A stretch of DNA of 64,000 bases from Syngnathus acus. Taxonomy: Eukaryota; Chordata; Actinopteri; Syngnathiformes; Syngnathidae. The stretch spans positions 11,738,491 to 11,802,490 of the forward strand of contig NC_051092.1 in NCBI RefSeq assembly GCF_901709675.1, written 5' to 3'. Both the position numbers and the translations under genes were made by a program. Below the pieces are notes generated by a model that had not been told where the DNA came from, made no database searches, and worked only from the letters and a program-made list of their open reading frames with translations. Shown here in pieces: positions 42,716 to 57,319 of the stretch (positions are counted from its first letter, which is position 1; each line of letters begins with the position of its first letter).

Positions 42716-44853
42716 ACAATTCGAAATGCTTCCAAATAAAGTTCAGATGGTCAATAGTTCTCTCTTTTCTTTTTAGCAGAAAACTGAGTTTTGTTTTCGA
42801 GCTTTATCTTGGTCTCATTATTTTTGACATTATGACATCTTGCCATTTAAACAAGTGTGTGGACATTTTAAAGCCAATGTAGACTGCCAGAGGGAGAAGA
42901 TACTGATTTAAAGATTTTTCACAATAATTTAGCAAACTTCTAAATACGAAATGCAACGCTTTACTTCTATGAATCTTTGCCAGTCTTTACATTTTCAAAT
43001 GATCACATACAAAATTCTTGGGAAATCAAAAGCCCCTTCACTGGTGAACTATTCTTGGAAACGGCCAGAGGACTCCTCATGAGGTCCTTAGGGGGTACCT
43101 GATGCCTGCGGGCACCATGTTGGTGACCCTGAATTAGATGATAGCTCGCTTGCTAGCTCACCAGACAGCTATTTGCATCTAACCCAGTGCCAGTATGTGT
43201 GATTTAAATATCAGACGGTGCAGGCTAATAACTATGGCTCCATTATGCAAGCAGATGTTCTGTTCAGACAGAGAGAGAGACAAATTCAAGCAATGGCACT
43301 GTAAATTGTTGCCTCCCCACGGTCTTACACCAATTACGCGGTGGCTGAAATGCCTTCCCTCTCCTCCGGTGACCTGGCGCGCTCATTGTCATGCTAAACT
43401 ACTTTTCATCTGCTAACGACCCCGGTGTCTGAATATGTATGGCAAGGCCAACGGCTATAATGGAAATGGCTTCCTTTTGCCTGATTGTCTACCATATCTG
43501 CTCAGTCTCGCACACCAGCACCTGTATAGGTCTGCGTTGATGCCGAGCTCTCATTCGGCGATGGCATCAGCTAACAAATACGAGCGTAACAGAGCCTCTC
43601 TGATATGCAAAGCGACCACTTCACTGCACCTGGCATCCAGACGCTACTTGTCCTAATTTGCTCCCTGTTTAAATGTAATAGGAAAACACTCATACGGAAC
43701 AATACTTTGTTTTGTCTGCCTGCCTTGATAATAATGCCCCCGCCCCCCGCCGCAATATTTTTCTGGGGATGTGGCCTTGTGTGTTTGTGATGAACAAAAG
43801 GTTGTGTTCATGCAGAGGAGTGGTTACAGCTGTGAGTGGAAACTCAACATGCATAATAATGACTATCCAACCGTTGCATTTAGGAAACCTCGATATGAAC
43901 CTTGAACAGGCAATGTGTGAAACCTATTTCCCAAAATGATACTGAGCTCGCTGTTTTGAATATTGCTGGATTGTGATATAACAGTGAGGTGAATATACAC
44001 CGTACTGCTCGCTCATTAAGTTTCTCCGCCCATGACTTTGTAGACAGGCAGGGTGACGTGACACAACACCAACGGCTAAATAGAGCTCAAGTGTTAGCAC
44101 ATATTAACATTAGCTTCGCTTCTGATCATCCAGACATACTAAAATGTTCAGCAAAGTTGTTGACAAGGTGTGTTTGTATTTGACAATGTGTCCGTTTGCA
44201 TGGGACCAATCTGCTGATCTGCACATTTTCATGAAGTCTAATTTGGTGGCATTTGTGATGAAGGGCTGCTTCTACAGGTGAAAAGTTCACTTAACTCAAT
44301 TCATGTAGTGAGGTTTGATGAATGACTTTTTAAATTTGTTCAACTTTTGTGGCACTCCAACTTCATTATACACCACTGTTATCTTCTGTCAGCTTTAAAA
44401 TGCAACTTCATCATTTCAGTAGGTTACATAAGATCCCTTTGTCACTGCATTAACTCAGCACTATCTAATACATGGAATAATTAATCACCGGCTGACAGTT
44501 CTAATTTCTGCTATGACTCTGTGTGTAATATGTATGAAATTATTATGATGAGACATTCAATTCATACCTCTACTCCACATAGTCCAAATAAAATAAGTGA
44601 CATGTTCTCCTCACAAATCGATTACTAATGCTTAGTCTTGTTACCGGCGCTGCGATTAAAGAGTGCGGCTTTGATTAAAAAAAAAGAAAAAAAAAGAAAT
44701 GTACACTAAGCAGGTTAGTGCTTAAAGTAAAACGGCATTTACAAAGTTTGCAGGTTTTGATAAGAACATCAATAACAATGCTGCCAGCAGCGATAACCAG
44801 GCTTGCAGCCCCTTAATCACAACGAAAAATTTTAAGTGCTTTCAACCCCCCCC

Positions 44854-44960
<107 letters not shown>

Positions 44961-46954
44961 CATAATATCAAACAGAGGCAATGCTGTGCAGTGGGCTTCA
45001 TGACTGGTGACTGACATGGAGTTGATATGAAATTATGAACAGAAATTAGAAGACTTTATTTCAATTTCAGGTGAAATCTTTGTTTTCAAAGCTTCCTCCA
45101 TCTGTATGGGAAGAACGTTGCGCTTCTTCCATGCATAGAAGCAATGCAACGTAAGGCCCAGAGAACCAAATAGGGAAATAAGTCAATGTCATCATTATTA
45201 TTCTTATAAGTTTTTTTTAACTCTTTACATGCAGGAGAGGGTAGGGTTGGAAACAACCTTCACTGTCAAGGCTGTTTGTGAGCTTGCATAGGCTTTAAAA
45301 AAAGCAAGTGCAGAGAAATGACACATCGCCATGACAACAGAGTAGGACACATGCCATTCCATTTGAAAGGAGGGAAAAGGTATGCTGTTTATTCATCCTG
45401 TAACATACAAAAATGGTACAAAAGTACTTGCATTCAGTTTTTAATTAAAATTACAGCGAAGGATAACAAGTAGATGACAGATGTAATGTGCTGACGAAAA
45501 TTTGGAATTTGATAAAAGTACTAAGTTAAGTCCTTTGAGTATAAGCTAAAAGTAAAGACTCGAACATTTCTATCAGCACCAGAGTAAATATGCTTTTCTT
45601 CTTTTCATCGTGCTTGTATTGAAAAGGAAAAAAAAAAGCTGGTTAGCGTTGGCTCAGGCTTTTATGTTATCAAAAGAGCATGTTCCCAAAGTGTTGCCAA
45701 CATTGTGAACTGACAAAGGTAAGAAAAATATATATACTAAGAGAAAAAAAAATACCTTCACAAAGGGTGTGCTGGAACCTATCCCAGCTGACTTCAGGTA
45801 ATTCCTGGACCCTACACATATGAATACTAGAGAGTAAAGCATGACCCTTGTTTCAAAATATATCATACATGTTTAAGGATAATTGCTAAAACATATTGAA
45901 TGACTATGTGATGATGAATTATGATACATGGTGTTTTGGTATCTGTCCGTCCGATCATTTATTTATTTGTGGTTACACTTTTTATGATTTTTGGGGATGT
46001 GGGTAAAACAGTGCTCAGTCGCGCTTGTGTGCGTGTGGTATGAGTTTCCCCCTCCGTCGCTGTAAAAGAACTTCATTCAAATCTGCTGTTATCCAGTATT
46101 GTTTTAATCATTCAAATTTGGCAGTGTGTCAAATTTACAACACATCGAATTTCACAGGGACTTCACCTTCCCACCAATCCTAACGGGTGCGCGTGTGTTA
46201 GATATGTGTGTTGGGTACACGCGCTGAACATCCGCACTAATCCATTTGATCAGGCCGTGCCTAATTTACTGCAAACTCGTCATTTCCTCGCTCGTTTTGT
46301 TCTTAATTTTTGATTCCATTTCAATGACCTCCTGAACAATTCTGCCTGAACTTTGATTACTTGTTGCTCATTTGCATATTTATTCTTTTAAGTTGATACA
46401 TCCTTACTTTTTCCTCCTTTTGTATTGAAGTTGGACATAAATGAACAGCAGCAGCCATTGTGAGTCAGACAATTGGAGCTTTAGTGTGAGATCCTTGATA
46501 CAATTTACCAAATCTGTGCAAACTGATTCTTTTTGAGGAAAGAAAAATGTCAAGCCACATGTCATCAGGGCCGGCTGGCAAAAAGATTGCACACAGGCAA
46601 ACTAGTGACACCCAGTGGATATTCACGAGTTATGTGGGGCTTGTGGAGGATTATTACTACTACCACTGTCCAGCCAACCCATTTTCTGACCCTCTTACTC
46701 TTCCAGCTGCCTTCTCTTAATTTTGATAATGAATTGTTAATTTGTTATTGTGTTATGCAGAGTACAGTACATTGTTTATTTGATATAATACTATATGGGG
46801 TCTTGTCTTATTTTGCTTACAGTATATTATAACTTAAACATCAAGTCAAAACTTTTCTTGTGTTTGTGGAATCTGAATTAAACTTGAGAATCCATCTGTT
46901 CTTATCAAGTAAGGGAGCAGTTTGACAACATCACATGACCAAACCTAGAAAAAA

Positions 46955-47165
46955 CGTGAGCTGTGATTTGTTTCTGTGAGGTCATTTTCAGTCAACAGAA
47001 AGTGGCTAAATCGTCACCTACTGAAATGGCCAAGATGAAGTGGATTTTGCTCATTAAATCCTATTCCACAAAGGTAATATTAATCAAAATGCCGTGTCTA
47101 GACTAGTGGGGGGTGAATAGAATATATTATTGTACAGAAATCTTTTGACTTGATTTCCACTTCAA
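46955..47165. repeat. dispersed repeat family 'Z', copy 2
   Basis: Shares 'GTCATTTTCAGTCAACAG', 'AAGTGG', 'GATTTTGCT', 'TATTCCA' and 'TCTAGACTAGTGGGG' with copy 1 in the same order. The left arm of the fold-back is not clearly kept; 'GAGCTGTGATTTGTTTCTGT' takes its place. Confidence 0.6.
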
Positions 47166-49051
47166 TATTTTTTAATTTGCCAATGGGCAACTTGATTCCC
47201 CCCCCCAAAAAAAAGAACAAAAAAGGCTATGTACAGTACAATACTATTATTTTTATACTAATAATAATCATCAACATTAATTTCAGAAAATATTTTGGGG
47301 ATATTAAGCATTCGCTGGAGAAATAAACAATTAACCAGCATACCAAAAAACAGATACACACAGACATTTTTGCAGGATCTTCTGTGATCATCAAACCGCA
47401 AGTGAAGAGTTAAATGCAAGCCTTGCGGTGTGGAAACAGATTGAATTCAAGATGACAAGAAAAAGATTGCAGGTCATGCCATCCTGCCTCAAAAAAGCGG
47501 GGGATACACAGACAAATTTGAGCGTTTGCAAAGAAATCCAGCTAAATTATTGGATGTGTCTGACAGACGACCCTGAGCAGCTATCTTGTGATGCCTTGAC
47601 TTGTGTTTCAATTCGTCTTTTTCCTTTGAAATATATGACATTGATTTGTTGCAGTCCCACATAAAAGAACAAAATATTTTGTGAAATTAATAAGAGAAAT
47701 AGTGCTCTACTACAGTCAAAGACATGACCGAAAAATACAAGGTAAAAACAGTTATATAGAAGGTACATACTTGTTTTCTTTGCAGATGTTTGTAACATTA
47801 TATGTCTAGAACTGTCGCTGTACGATTTGTGCTAATACAATACCATACCATACAATACAATAATATGATAATAAATTAGCACCAAAACACCAATGTTAGT
47901 TTCGTAAGCCTGTCCATGGTGTTTCAACATTTAACAGTGGACATTTGTCGGACAAAATTATGTAACGTTTGTTTAAATACACAACATGTAAATCAACTCA
48001 AGGCAAAAAAAAATATCAGCGTGACGGGGCTTGAAAAACTTGTTAGGTTCAGATACCACTGTAGTGCTTTGCTACCATCATGTGGCATACGTAGGCAACT
48101 ACAAACCTTTTGGGGTATTCGGGGATTTTCAGGGTTCGGTTCACCTTGCGTGGATTCCTTGCAAATATTTTGACAAAAGGGAAATATGTGCAAAATGGCC
48201 ACAAGGAACACAATCAGCTGTCACTCAGTGATAAACGACACCCTGGATGATTAAAGTGGCCTACCAGTGGTTAACCCGCCTTTGAAGACCATTGCCCCAG
48301 GGGAACCAGGCGACCCCAGAAACCAATTTGCCCTCCTATTGTGACACCTCACAATCTGGGCGATGACGTTAAAGCGGCTGCGAAGAGGAGGAGCATTCAA
48401 GAGGGAAATTTGTCCGCTCTGTTTTGCCAACATCAAGACTGAGGACAGAAAAAACAATTTGAAAGCCAAAAGAAAACGATTTAAATTTACAGCTAAACAG
48501 TAGGAGAGCAGCGGAAAGGGAAATAAAGGATGAAAGAGTGGATTTATTGGCTATGATTATGACTGTTTCAAGATTAAACCGCATGTAGGCGGCGGTAGCT
48601 CGGACCTTGGAGACCAAAGAGGTGAAGGTTTAAATGCGGCGGTTGTAAACCAAAAATAGGAAACATTAATGGTGCCGTGTTATGCACATATTTTCTCATG
48701 CAACTGAGACATGGCTCACCCCATCCCGTCTACTGCAGAGCCAATACTGAGTACAGATGTGATTAAAATGTCAACAAGGGAGGTGACTACATGTTGATCC
48801 CTGAGTTTAAAAAGGAAGTGCAAATTGCAAAGCTCAGGAAAGCTCCCATAAAAACCTGGAATGTATTTTCATTGATGGTGACAGCACTTCATCGGCAAGC
48901 TAACCTAAGACTGATATGGCTTGAGTGTTTAAAACCGAAATTACAGTAAGTGCTTAGGTGATTGTTGTATAGTTTTCGATGGCATCTAGCTGGAACTGCA
49001 TTAAAGCGTTAAAACCCTTTTAACTTAATAACGTCGAACAACTGTTTAATG

Positions 49052-49384
49052 CATGGGTTTCAAACCCAAGGCCCGGGGGGCCATATCCGGCCTGCCACAT
49101 TATTTTATGTGGCTCGCAAAGGCAAATCATGTGTGCCAACCCAATGTTGCTTAGCAAAATATCAAAACTGTAAATTGTCTTCCTTTTAATAACAGTGAGA
49201 TATTGCAATATATTTTGTCACAATCCCACTTTCAAAATAAATTAGAAAATTATTGAATTGAAATTCTGTTGTGTGTATGTGATAGTATGAGGGGTCATCC
49301 ATTTCCATTTAAGTCATTAATGGCCCCACGAGGGAAACCATAACTACGCTGTGGCCCTCAATAAAAAGGAGTTTGACACCCCTG
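49052..49384. mobile_element. hAT-type miniature element, 333 bp, with target duplication
   Basis: The ends CATGGGTTTCAAACCC and GAGTTTGACACCCCTG are inverted repeats matching at 13 of 16 positions. Flanking 8-mers GTTTAATG (49044-49051) and GTTTAACA (49385-49392) agree at six of eight. The interior is non-coding, with 'GGCCCGGGGGGCC' near the left end and 'GAGGGAAACCATAACTACG' near the right. Confidence 0.7.
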
Positions 49385-50639
49385 GTTTAACATATGCTCA
49401 TAGCTTTATATGACCACAATTTGCAATGCCAGTCAAAATGGCTTTTAGCTCGTATCCATATCGCCCTTGCTTGTAACCCCGCTCTGATAGTAACCTAATG
49501 ACTTAATTGTCCTCAGCTAAAAATTACAAGAGTAATTAAGTCAGTGCGACCTTCTCATGTGGAAAAAAAGTTGGTGGCAAATTGCTGGTTAAAACTGCAA
49601 CTCAGGCACAGCTGTTAGGCTCATTCACCTCAATATTGTTTGTGCGGTTTTACAGACAATTGGCAAATATGGACCCCATGGAGCCATTTACAAGCTTTTG
49701 CAAAAATAATCTTCAAACTCAAGTGGCTCACCTTGATAATGTTGATTTGTTATGTGAGGTGAATCGACCGGTCGATTGGTGCGAACGTGGAGCAGCGACA
49801 GCGTTAATGTGCTGCCGTTCCTGTTTTCAATTTCACACTCAATAACTTCCATGTGGCAGTGCTTAATTGGCACATCAACAGGGGACTGTTTGAATCTGGA
49901 GGTCTGCGTGAGCATATCGTCAATGCCAAGGCAACATTTTGTACGCAGATCCATGCACTGTGACGTGCTAACCAGTCGATCACCATGCTGCCCTTTAATC
50001 ATATATTTTTATTTCCTTATTTACAATAACTTAATCAATGAAACTTTTAATAAGTTACTGAATCATTCACAATTTTTTTGATTTTTTTTAAATTAAAGTA
50101 CAGCTAAAAAAATGAAACAAATGTCGACGTAATGAACAGAGGGGCTGTGTGCTTCAGTGCATGCATGTGCACGTCTTAGTGAATCACAATGCTCCCCCCT
50201 CAAAGAAGTTCATAAGACACTTTAATGACAAAAGTGACTTCTTTTTATGATGCTTCGCCCTCTCAAGCACACTTAGTAAGCTCTTAAAAGCAACATCAAT
50301 TGGCTTCAGAGAGCAGAAAATCTTTTTAACAAAGTCCACATCTGGAAATGGAAACAACAAAGTCAAACCGCTCCAGACCCGTGACACCATATTTGGTTAA
50401 AAGTCTTGAAAAAACTGAAGTTCTTGTGCTGGATGTATTGTGCATCACAGTGTTTTGTCATGCACCCATTTTAGGCTGAAGCCCTCAAAACACAAAAAAA
50501 ACCCTCAAATCTCAAATCATCTGAACCGATAAAATGAATGGAAATGCCAATAATCTCTTTCTGCCCTCTTTCAGTAAGCAGCAGTAAGATAAATTGTTAT
50601 TCCGACAAAGATGAAGACTATACTATGTATATGACTGCA

Positions 50640-50845
50640 AGTATTGTCTGTCTGCATGTGTTGCTGCACTGTTTGTGTTTATCTGTTGTTTAAAACCTTA
50701 TAACATTGCTATATAGACATTGAGCCTGTCAATGGTGGTGGCAATGAAGACTTTTTTTTTTATAACGACTGCTCACTATCTGACAGACTTTTTATCCCGA
50801 CATGAGTTGAATTCACTGCCACCATAAAATACTTGTACATATTTT
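50640..50845. repeat. dispersed repeat family 'X', copy 3
   Basis: 'ATTGTCTGTCTGCATGTGTT', 'CTCACTATCTGACAGACTTT' and 'TTCACTGCCACCATA' align with copy 2. The 'TTAGTTTGACAGTAAAC' core is replaced by a diverged segment. Confidence 0.5.
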
Positions 50846-51239
50846 TTGCTAACAAACAAACAAACAAAAATTTCCCAAAACACAAAAATCTGTAAGCCAG
50901 GTCACCAATATCTCAAGGGAGGGTGTCGAATAAATGGAAGGCGGGTGAAAAATGGCCTCCAGGCTGTACGTAGTTTGTGTGAGCAAAGAGTGATACACTG
51001 AAAATGTGTAGAGCTTTACTTTACAAAGGACCAGCGATGTCAGCGGGGGTCGAAAGTGGCATGCGGGCCTCAGGGAGGATCAGCGCTGCCCCCATCCGTC
51101 AACGTCAAGCACTTGACACCATTTTGGGGCCCTCTGCTCCAACTTGTATTATCATCATCATAGCAAATGACAAAAACACGTGCATCTTTGTCATGTGCTG
51201 TGTTTTTCAAATGCACAAAATGAAAATCTAACAAAAAAA

Positions 51240-51410
51240 TAAATTCAAGAGCCGATTGGGAGCCAATGTAAAGCCATCAGGACCAAAGTAATGTATTCTC
51301 TCTTGAGCATTAGTTTTCTGAATGAGCTGCAGATGTTTGATGCTCTTTTGAGAGAGTCCAGTCAAATGACTATTACAGTAATCAAGTCTACTGGCGATAA
51401 AAACATGGGG
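51240..51410 (-). pseudogene. LINE reverse-transcriptase C-terminal fragment, frameshifted
   Basis: The minus strand encodes 'VFIASRLDYCNSHLTGLSQK' followed by 'SIKHLQLIQ', then after a frameshift 'ITLVLMALHWLPIGS'. This is the conserved C-terminal region (SRLDYCNSLL...LQ.IQN.AAR...LHWLP) of L2/Rex1-type LINE proteins. The frameshift and the short length show it is dead. Confidence 0.75.
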
Positions 51411-54400
51411 GGGGGGGGGCTTCTTCTGGTTTGCTTGGCATGGGCAAAGAGTTGGACAGCCTACCATCTGTGTCAGACAGGAGGGTGGTGCACCATTCTC
51501 GGAATATCCAGAGTGCGCCACCATCTCCAGGCAGACAAGCAGATTCTGTGACAGGCTGTTGTTGGAAATTCTTCCACTCCCACGCCAAGTGACTTTATAC
51601 TGAAGATAAGCGTTATAGAAAATGAAAAGATGAAAACAGAGCCTTGGATTAAGCACACAAAAACACAAAAACACATAACACGCACACATAACCATTCGCA
51701 GGCGGGTTCGAGTGGTGAGATGAAAGCAGGTGTCACATGGAATGATGTGCTACATGAACCATTACAAGAGAACGTCAACAAAGGAGGCCAACCGGGTCAG
51801 TTGAAGACATTAGGATCACTGGATTCATTCAGGTGTCAAAAGAACACACGCATGTGACAAATTATTTTCAGGGCCTTGAAAGTATGCAAATGTGTGTGGA
51901 TATAAGCGCAAGAGCAGGAAGCCAATCAACTGAAATCCATTCCACCCTAATATGATTTATTACTGCTGCACGGCCAAACTGAAATCAACTTCATTTCCAG
52001 CAAATGCCACACGGCACAGGCCCCAAGATGTGTCGGGTTTCCTCTTTGCTGACAGCCGGCGTTGTTTACTCGCACCCCACGGGACAGTGGGATTTCGAGG
52101 AAGACTCCTGAAGTTAAAACGTGAATGATGAATGTGAACGCAAACGCCACTGTTAGCTCGTTGTTTGTGTAACGGCATCAGGGGGGAGGCGTGACATTTG
52201 ATATATGAAAGAACAGAAATAGGTGTATTCATAATGTTTTTCAATCAAAGGCGCCAAGGTACGTCCAGCTGACCTGAACTGAAAACAATGACCGAAGCAT
52301 GTGTTTGGAGGTGCACCACCAGATATGTCAATCCAAAGCAAGAAAGAAAAAACATTCATCCATTTCCACAAAAATAGATTTTACACCCATTTATTCCTCA
52401 ATCAAGGGGTCACCAGTTGCCCATCTCTGCTCTACAATATTCTGGTATCTTTTCAAATCAAAAATATTAAAAAGAAGTCTACACCATTCATTGCCAGGAC
52501 TGAAATGTAAGAACTAGCAGCTCAGCTTGTTTGCACGTCATGCCCTCAAATAAAGCACCCACAAATAGTTGAGTGTCGGTTTCCTGTTGTTATGCGGGAC
52601 AAAAGGTTGCGAAACTCGGAAAACATCATGCGCTCGTCTCATCTGTGACACATGTAACCTAGGAAACAGGAAGTGGGGTGCAATTACAAAAATGCAACAA
52701 CAGAGAAATACACCAGGGAGCCTCACAAAAAAAACAAAATAAAAAGTTTTGTGTTTTATGTAAAAGGCTTGTTATTTTTACATCTGCATGATTGTGGTAG
52801 TGGTGACTCATAAATTGGTTTATCTTTTATGATGGTGGAAACAATTAAAACACATATATGCACAAATACACACATTGTTGATGATTGATGACTGGCCTCA
52901 GGCTGCCCCTCTGTCTGAACTTCCTGGTTTTAAAATCCCGTTTCCTGCGTGGGTCATTTTAGTGTTTAGCGATGTGATTAAGTCACCCAGATGAGGTCAC
53001 AATGCACTCTGGGGTCTTCGCGCAGGTAAGAGAGGTTAAAGTAGAGTCCTCGGTTGTCTGGCTTGCTTGGTTAGGGAGATGGGGTTACTGATGCATTGGC
53101 CCAGGAGAAATTAAAATTAGTACTTGTCTCCAAATTTCCAGGTCTTGTCGGGCGTTGTTATGAATTATGGCAATCACAAGGAATAAAACTAATCTCAATT
53201 GAGGCTAATTAGAATCAGGGAAGGTGGTTGACTTTTGAGATGCCACCATGTTAGACAGGGATTTGATGATCTTGCGCTGAATATCACAGCACACCTTTGA
53301 GGGGGCGGATCAGATCCGGCTTTGGATATAATGTTATCATCGGGCCGTGAGAAAGCATCGCTATTGGACCAGCTGGAAACGTTGCCGTTTGAACTTTCAG
53401 GGCGAGAACGTGCTCAAGCTCAATTCCAGACACGTGAAGGTTGCCTAGGAGGTTTTTGAAGCAGCAAAGGTTAAAGTCTATCAGTTCACGACAAGAGGCC
53501 CGTGTTTATGCCTCCTCAGAGAGAAACTCACATGCAATTATAAAAATACTTTCATGAGTATCTTGGGAATCACTTATGGAAATAGTGCCTCTTTCTGTGG
53601 CGTCCTCCTGAAACTTAATGCTACATCATATGGAGCCTGTTTGCGTGCTAATTGAGTTTTGTACTTTGACAAGCATATGGTCTTAATTTCAGTTGCGCTG
53701 CTCCCATCTAATGAGCAATCCCAGGTGGAAGGAAAATATAAAACTCTTTGGATTTACAAGCAGATCCAACTTGTCAGTAGTGACCTGGGATTCCGAAAGG
53801 TTAAACACGTAGACGAGCGCAAACTCCACCAAAGACCATTAGTACAGATGAAAAGCAGATACGAGGGTTTTCTTTATCTGGATTTACATCGCTATGTTGT
53901 CTTTCGATCCATTCGAGTTAGACCTCCTTTACATTGACGAGAACATTCTTTTAAGGACCTAGGCTAAATGTTCAGACGAGTATCATTTTCACTCTTTTCC
54001 TGTTATTATCCACTATATTCCACTGAACACGCATTAAGTATTTATTAATTACGTTTTGTATTAAATATGAAATATCCTTTATCAACCATGGAGAAAGTCA
54101 TTATTTTCATAACTCCTGTTTCAAAAGTGTTATTTTGAGCTACAGCTAAGTTTGCATCGATGACTCACCTGACTAATGACTTATTTTTTGGACTGAGAAT
54201 TAGTTCTCAATCAATTAATAATTAAAGTATGATAGCCATCCTTTGTTCGGAGCACGTTTACACAGGCATTCCTAAAATTTGAAGAAATCTTATCTGGAGG
54301 TCAGACTAAGGTTGAAGACAATCTGATTGCACCTGGTTGTCATTCCACATTAGCTCAAAGTTCCAAACAAATGTTCCAACTGGAAACAATGCAAATATAA

Positions 54401-56583
54401 ATGGCAGCTGGGGGGAGAAACATTGCTAAATATTGAAAATATGTGAATATGAGCATCTGAGGGTGCCGAACCAAAAGTATGCAGGGGTTCCACTAAAGTC
54501 GACAATTTGACGCCTCTAGAAATACCCTTTCCGTCTTTTTGGAGGCTTGCGTGCTCTTTGTGGTTTACTCTCTACAAATAATGTCGCCGCTTGTCGCCAT
54601 TGTAACAAAGACAAACCCTCTGATGGTATTTGTGAATTGGCGAATTTGTGACCACAGACCGCAAATAAGCAGTGGTTTTCTGTCGACTCAAATTGCTTGC
54701 GTTAGCGAAAGTGAGCTACATTGAAGACGACTGGCCGACCAGCAGTTGCTGGATTTTGTTTACATTACTGCTGTTTGTTCATTTTATTCAACATATTTCA
54801 ACTTTCCAAAAGGCAACTTTGGAAGCATGGCCTGCCACTGGAGATGTTGAGTCTGTTCTCTACAGGCAAGTATTGAATCAGTCCTATGAGGCTGTGATAA
54901 TTATTTTTTTTACCAGCCCGTGTGGAAGAGCGAGAGTAATGTGAAACACTTTCCATATAGTTAACACAATGACCCACTACATTTAAAAGAGCCATACGCA
55001 GTCCACAAAACATCAAGTAATGCGAATAAGTGCTTCCTGCTTCCCCGCCATGTGGTCCCTGGAGGTTAATAAGCACCTCACTTGACTGACACTGACACTT
55101 ACACTGCTAGCCTACGCTATTGCGTAGCGCCACTTGCACTCCACAGTGACTCATTGTACCAATCGCTCCCAATTTCCTGCTAGGCTGAAGCACAGCGAGC
55201 TGTGTGCCATTTTCCACAGCCTCGTTAGAAACTAATGGAGGTGAGGGTGTTTTTATGGCTCAAGTCTGGACCAGGTACCACAAATGCGTACATATTCAAG
55301 TCACCCACCTTGCCGTCTACTATGCTGGTCCCCAACAAAACCAGTTTAGAAAAAGGCTCAACTTTAATTCAAATGCTTTATTGTGGCGGGGTGTTTCCAA
55401 TTAGCTGAAATTCTGCCTTCCAGTCTTGGATTTCACTGAACCACATCAAGCTTGGATCATGACAATGGCACTACTCTACTTGAGTTGATGCTAAAGTTCC
55501 ACAATAACAGTACATGTTGCCAATTCCGCACAATTTGTTTTCAAGTATTTAAGTGAGTCATGATATCTGTGAATAAGCACAACCAGAAAACCTGACTTCA
55601 AAACACACCTGATGTTGAAGATTTGGAAAAGGCAGTCAGGCTTTATGCATGACGAAAACTGTCGGATTTAATGTCTCGCACAGTCCCCACAGAGATTCTC
55701 GACGTTTTCCACTGTTTTCAGATCCACCATTTTCAGAATACAGTTTTGAGTCGTGAAGTAAAGAAATTTAGAACAAAGAATGGATGGAAGAAAAAATTAC
55801 GAATGAGGAGCATGGTTGTTAGTTTTTAACAATTAAAAAAAAAAGCTCGACTATTTCGTGACTTTTGACCTCACAAGCAGTAGTTTATCAAGAAATCCAT
55901 CTTGTCTCCTTTCCCTTCTCGCATTCTCTCGTGCTTTTTCTGCTCCAGCGAGCGCACTTACGGGCTGAGGCCAATACACAGGACGTGGCCGCAATTCACT
56001 GCGATTTGTTTAGCGAGCGCAGAGAGCCGGCGCACCGAAACGCACACGCCCGCCGTATCCCTTCCGCTCACGTTAACGTCGACATGCATGAATCATGTAA
56101 AGAAAACATGTCGGTTGAGTGGACACGTGCCCTTTACAATGTCGCCTGTCCTGTCTGCTTAAACTCTCCTTAAATCTTGTTTTTACTTTCTCGGCTGACC
56201 ACACTTTCTCCCTCACAGGAAACAAGGCCAACCGCAATTTATTCAAACCAGTCAAATCCTGATTCCATCTTCCTGAGAGACCTGTCGCAATGTTAGGGGG
56301 GAAGTCAGGCGACCTCAGTTGTGCACCCTCTCTGACTTTACAGCGCTTGAGGACCTCCAATATGACTTTTGAAAACCTTCCAAGAATAAGCCTAAGTGAG
56401 AATTCGCTCCTGCCATCTTTGACCACCTGATATTTAACAGCTTCAATGTTCGTTAAATGTTCAATTCCATGCTCATATTTAATATATTCATGAGTATATT
56501 ATTTATTCATTATATATCATTATTGTCATGCTAATTGTGTTGTACGTTTGCTTTTTTCCTGCATTTTGTTACTGCTGCCGATA

Positions 56584-56626
56584 TGTTTTTAAAGAGCTCT
56601 ATAGATAAAGTTGAGTTGAGAAATAT
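56584..56626 (+). mobile_element. LINE-tail-like remnant
   Basis: 'TTTTAAAGAGCTCTATAGAT' then 'AAAGTTGAGTTGAG' is a near copy of the 3' end of L2/Rex1-type LINEs with a short TTGAG tail. Confidence 0.45.
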
Positions 56627-57319
56627 ACGATGCAACAATTATTTATATACAGTGTCCAAATCTCCAAGGCACCAAACTATGGTCTTTCAGTCTCTCTCCA
56701 TGTGGTTTAAATCTCATACATGAACATATCATTTCACAGCAAATCTGTGTCACATCCCTGTTGGGTGGGCTAATATTTTATCTAGGGCTGTTTTTTTCAT
56801 CTTCCAGCCTACCGCAGAATAAATGCAAACTGCACATTCTCCTTGTCTCTTCCACTCATGGACCAGGATCGTAATCCTACATGGTCTTAAAATTCTAGTC
56901 TAATCTACTACTCTGCTTCAGCAGTGGTTTTAGTCTTCAGTGTTAATTTTGAGTCCTGTTTCAAACAATGTGTTCTATGATCTCCTTGGAACATTTCTGT
57001 TGTTGATTTTTAAATGTGCGGGACCGGAGGCTGGTTTGGACATTGACCGAACCTTGGCATCTTTGATTTACGTGGTGGAGATCTCCATCCATTGCTGTAC
57101 CTGCCTCACCAAGTCATGTTATGTAAAAGTAGCCAAATCTTTTGCTGTTAGCATCCTAATATCTCTTCGCCAACCTCTCTCCAATCGGATGCACCGTCTG
57201 ATGTCTCAGTGATGCCGCTCCCGAACCACAAACACTGATCTTGGGGGTTGCGTACACCCTAATCCTGACCCTGTTTTTCAAATAATGCACGCTAAAGCCT
57301 GCTATCTAGCTGAAAGTTT

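Larger units (their letters stand above)
49393..57319. other. non-coding region upstream of grm3, part 3
   Basis: No supported gene. It contains repeat X copy 3 (50640-50845), a LINE reverse-transcriptase fragment (51240-51410), a G14 run (about 51407-51419) and an L2-like tail (56584-56626). Frames up to about 150 codons occur here but show no family resemblance apart from the LINE fragment. Confidence 0.6.

Noticed and set aside
51228-51695. A 155-codon minus-strand gene
   Set aside because: Only a short LINE reverse-transcriptase fragment is recognisable, and it is frameshifted.
55865-56173. A 102-codon plus-strand gene
   Set aside because: No family resemblance, no splice context and no start-site support; such frames are expected by chance in GC-balanced sequence.
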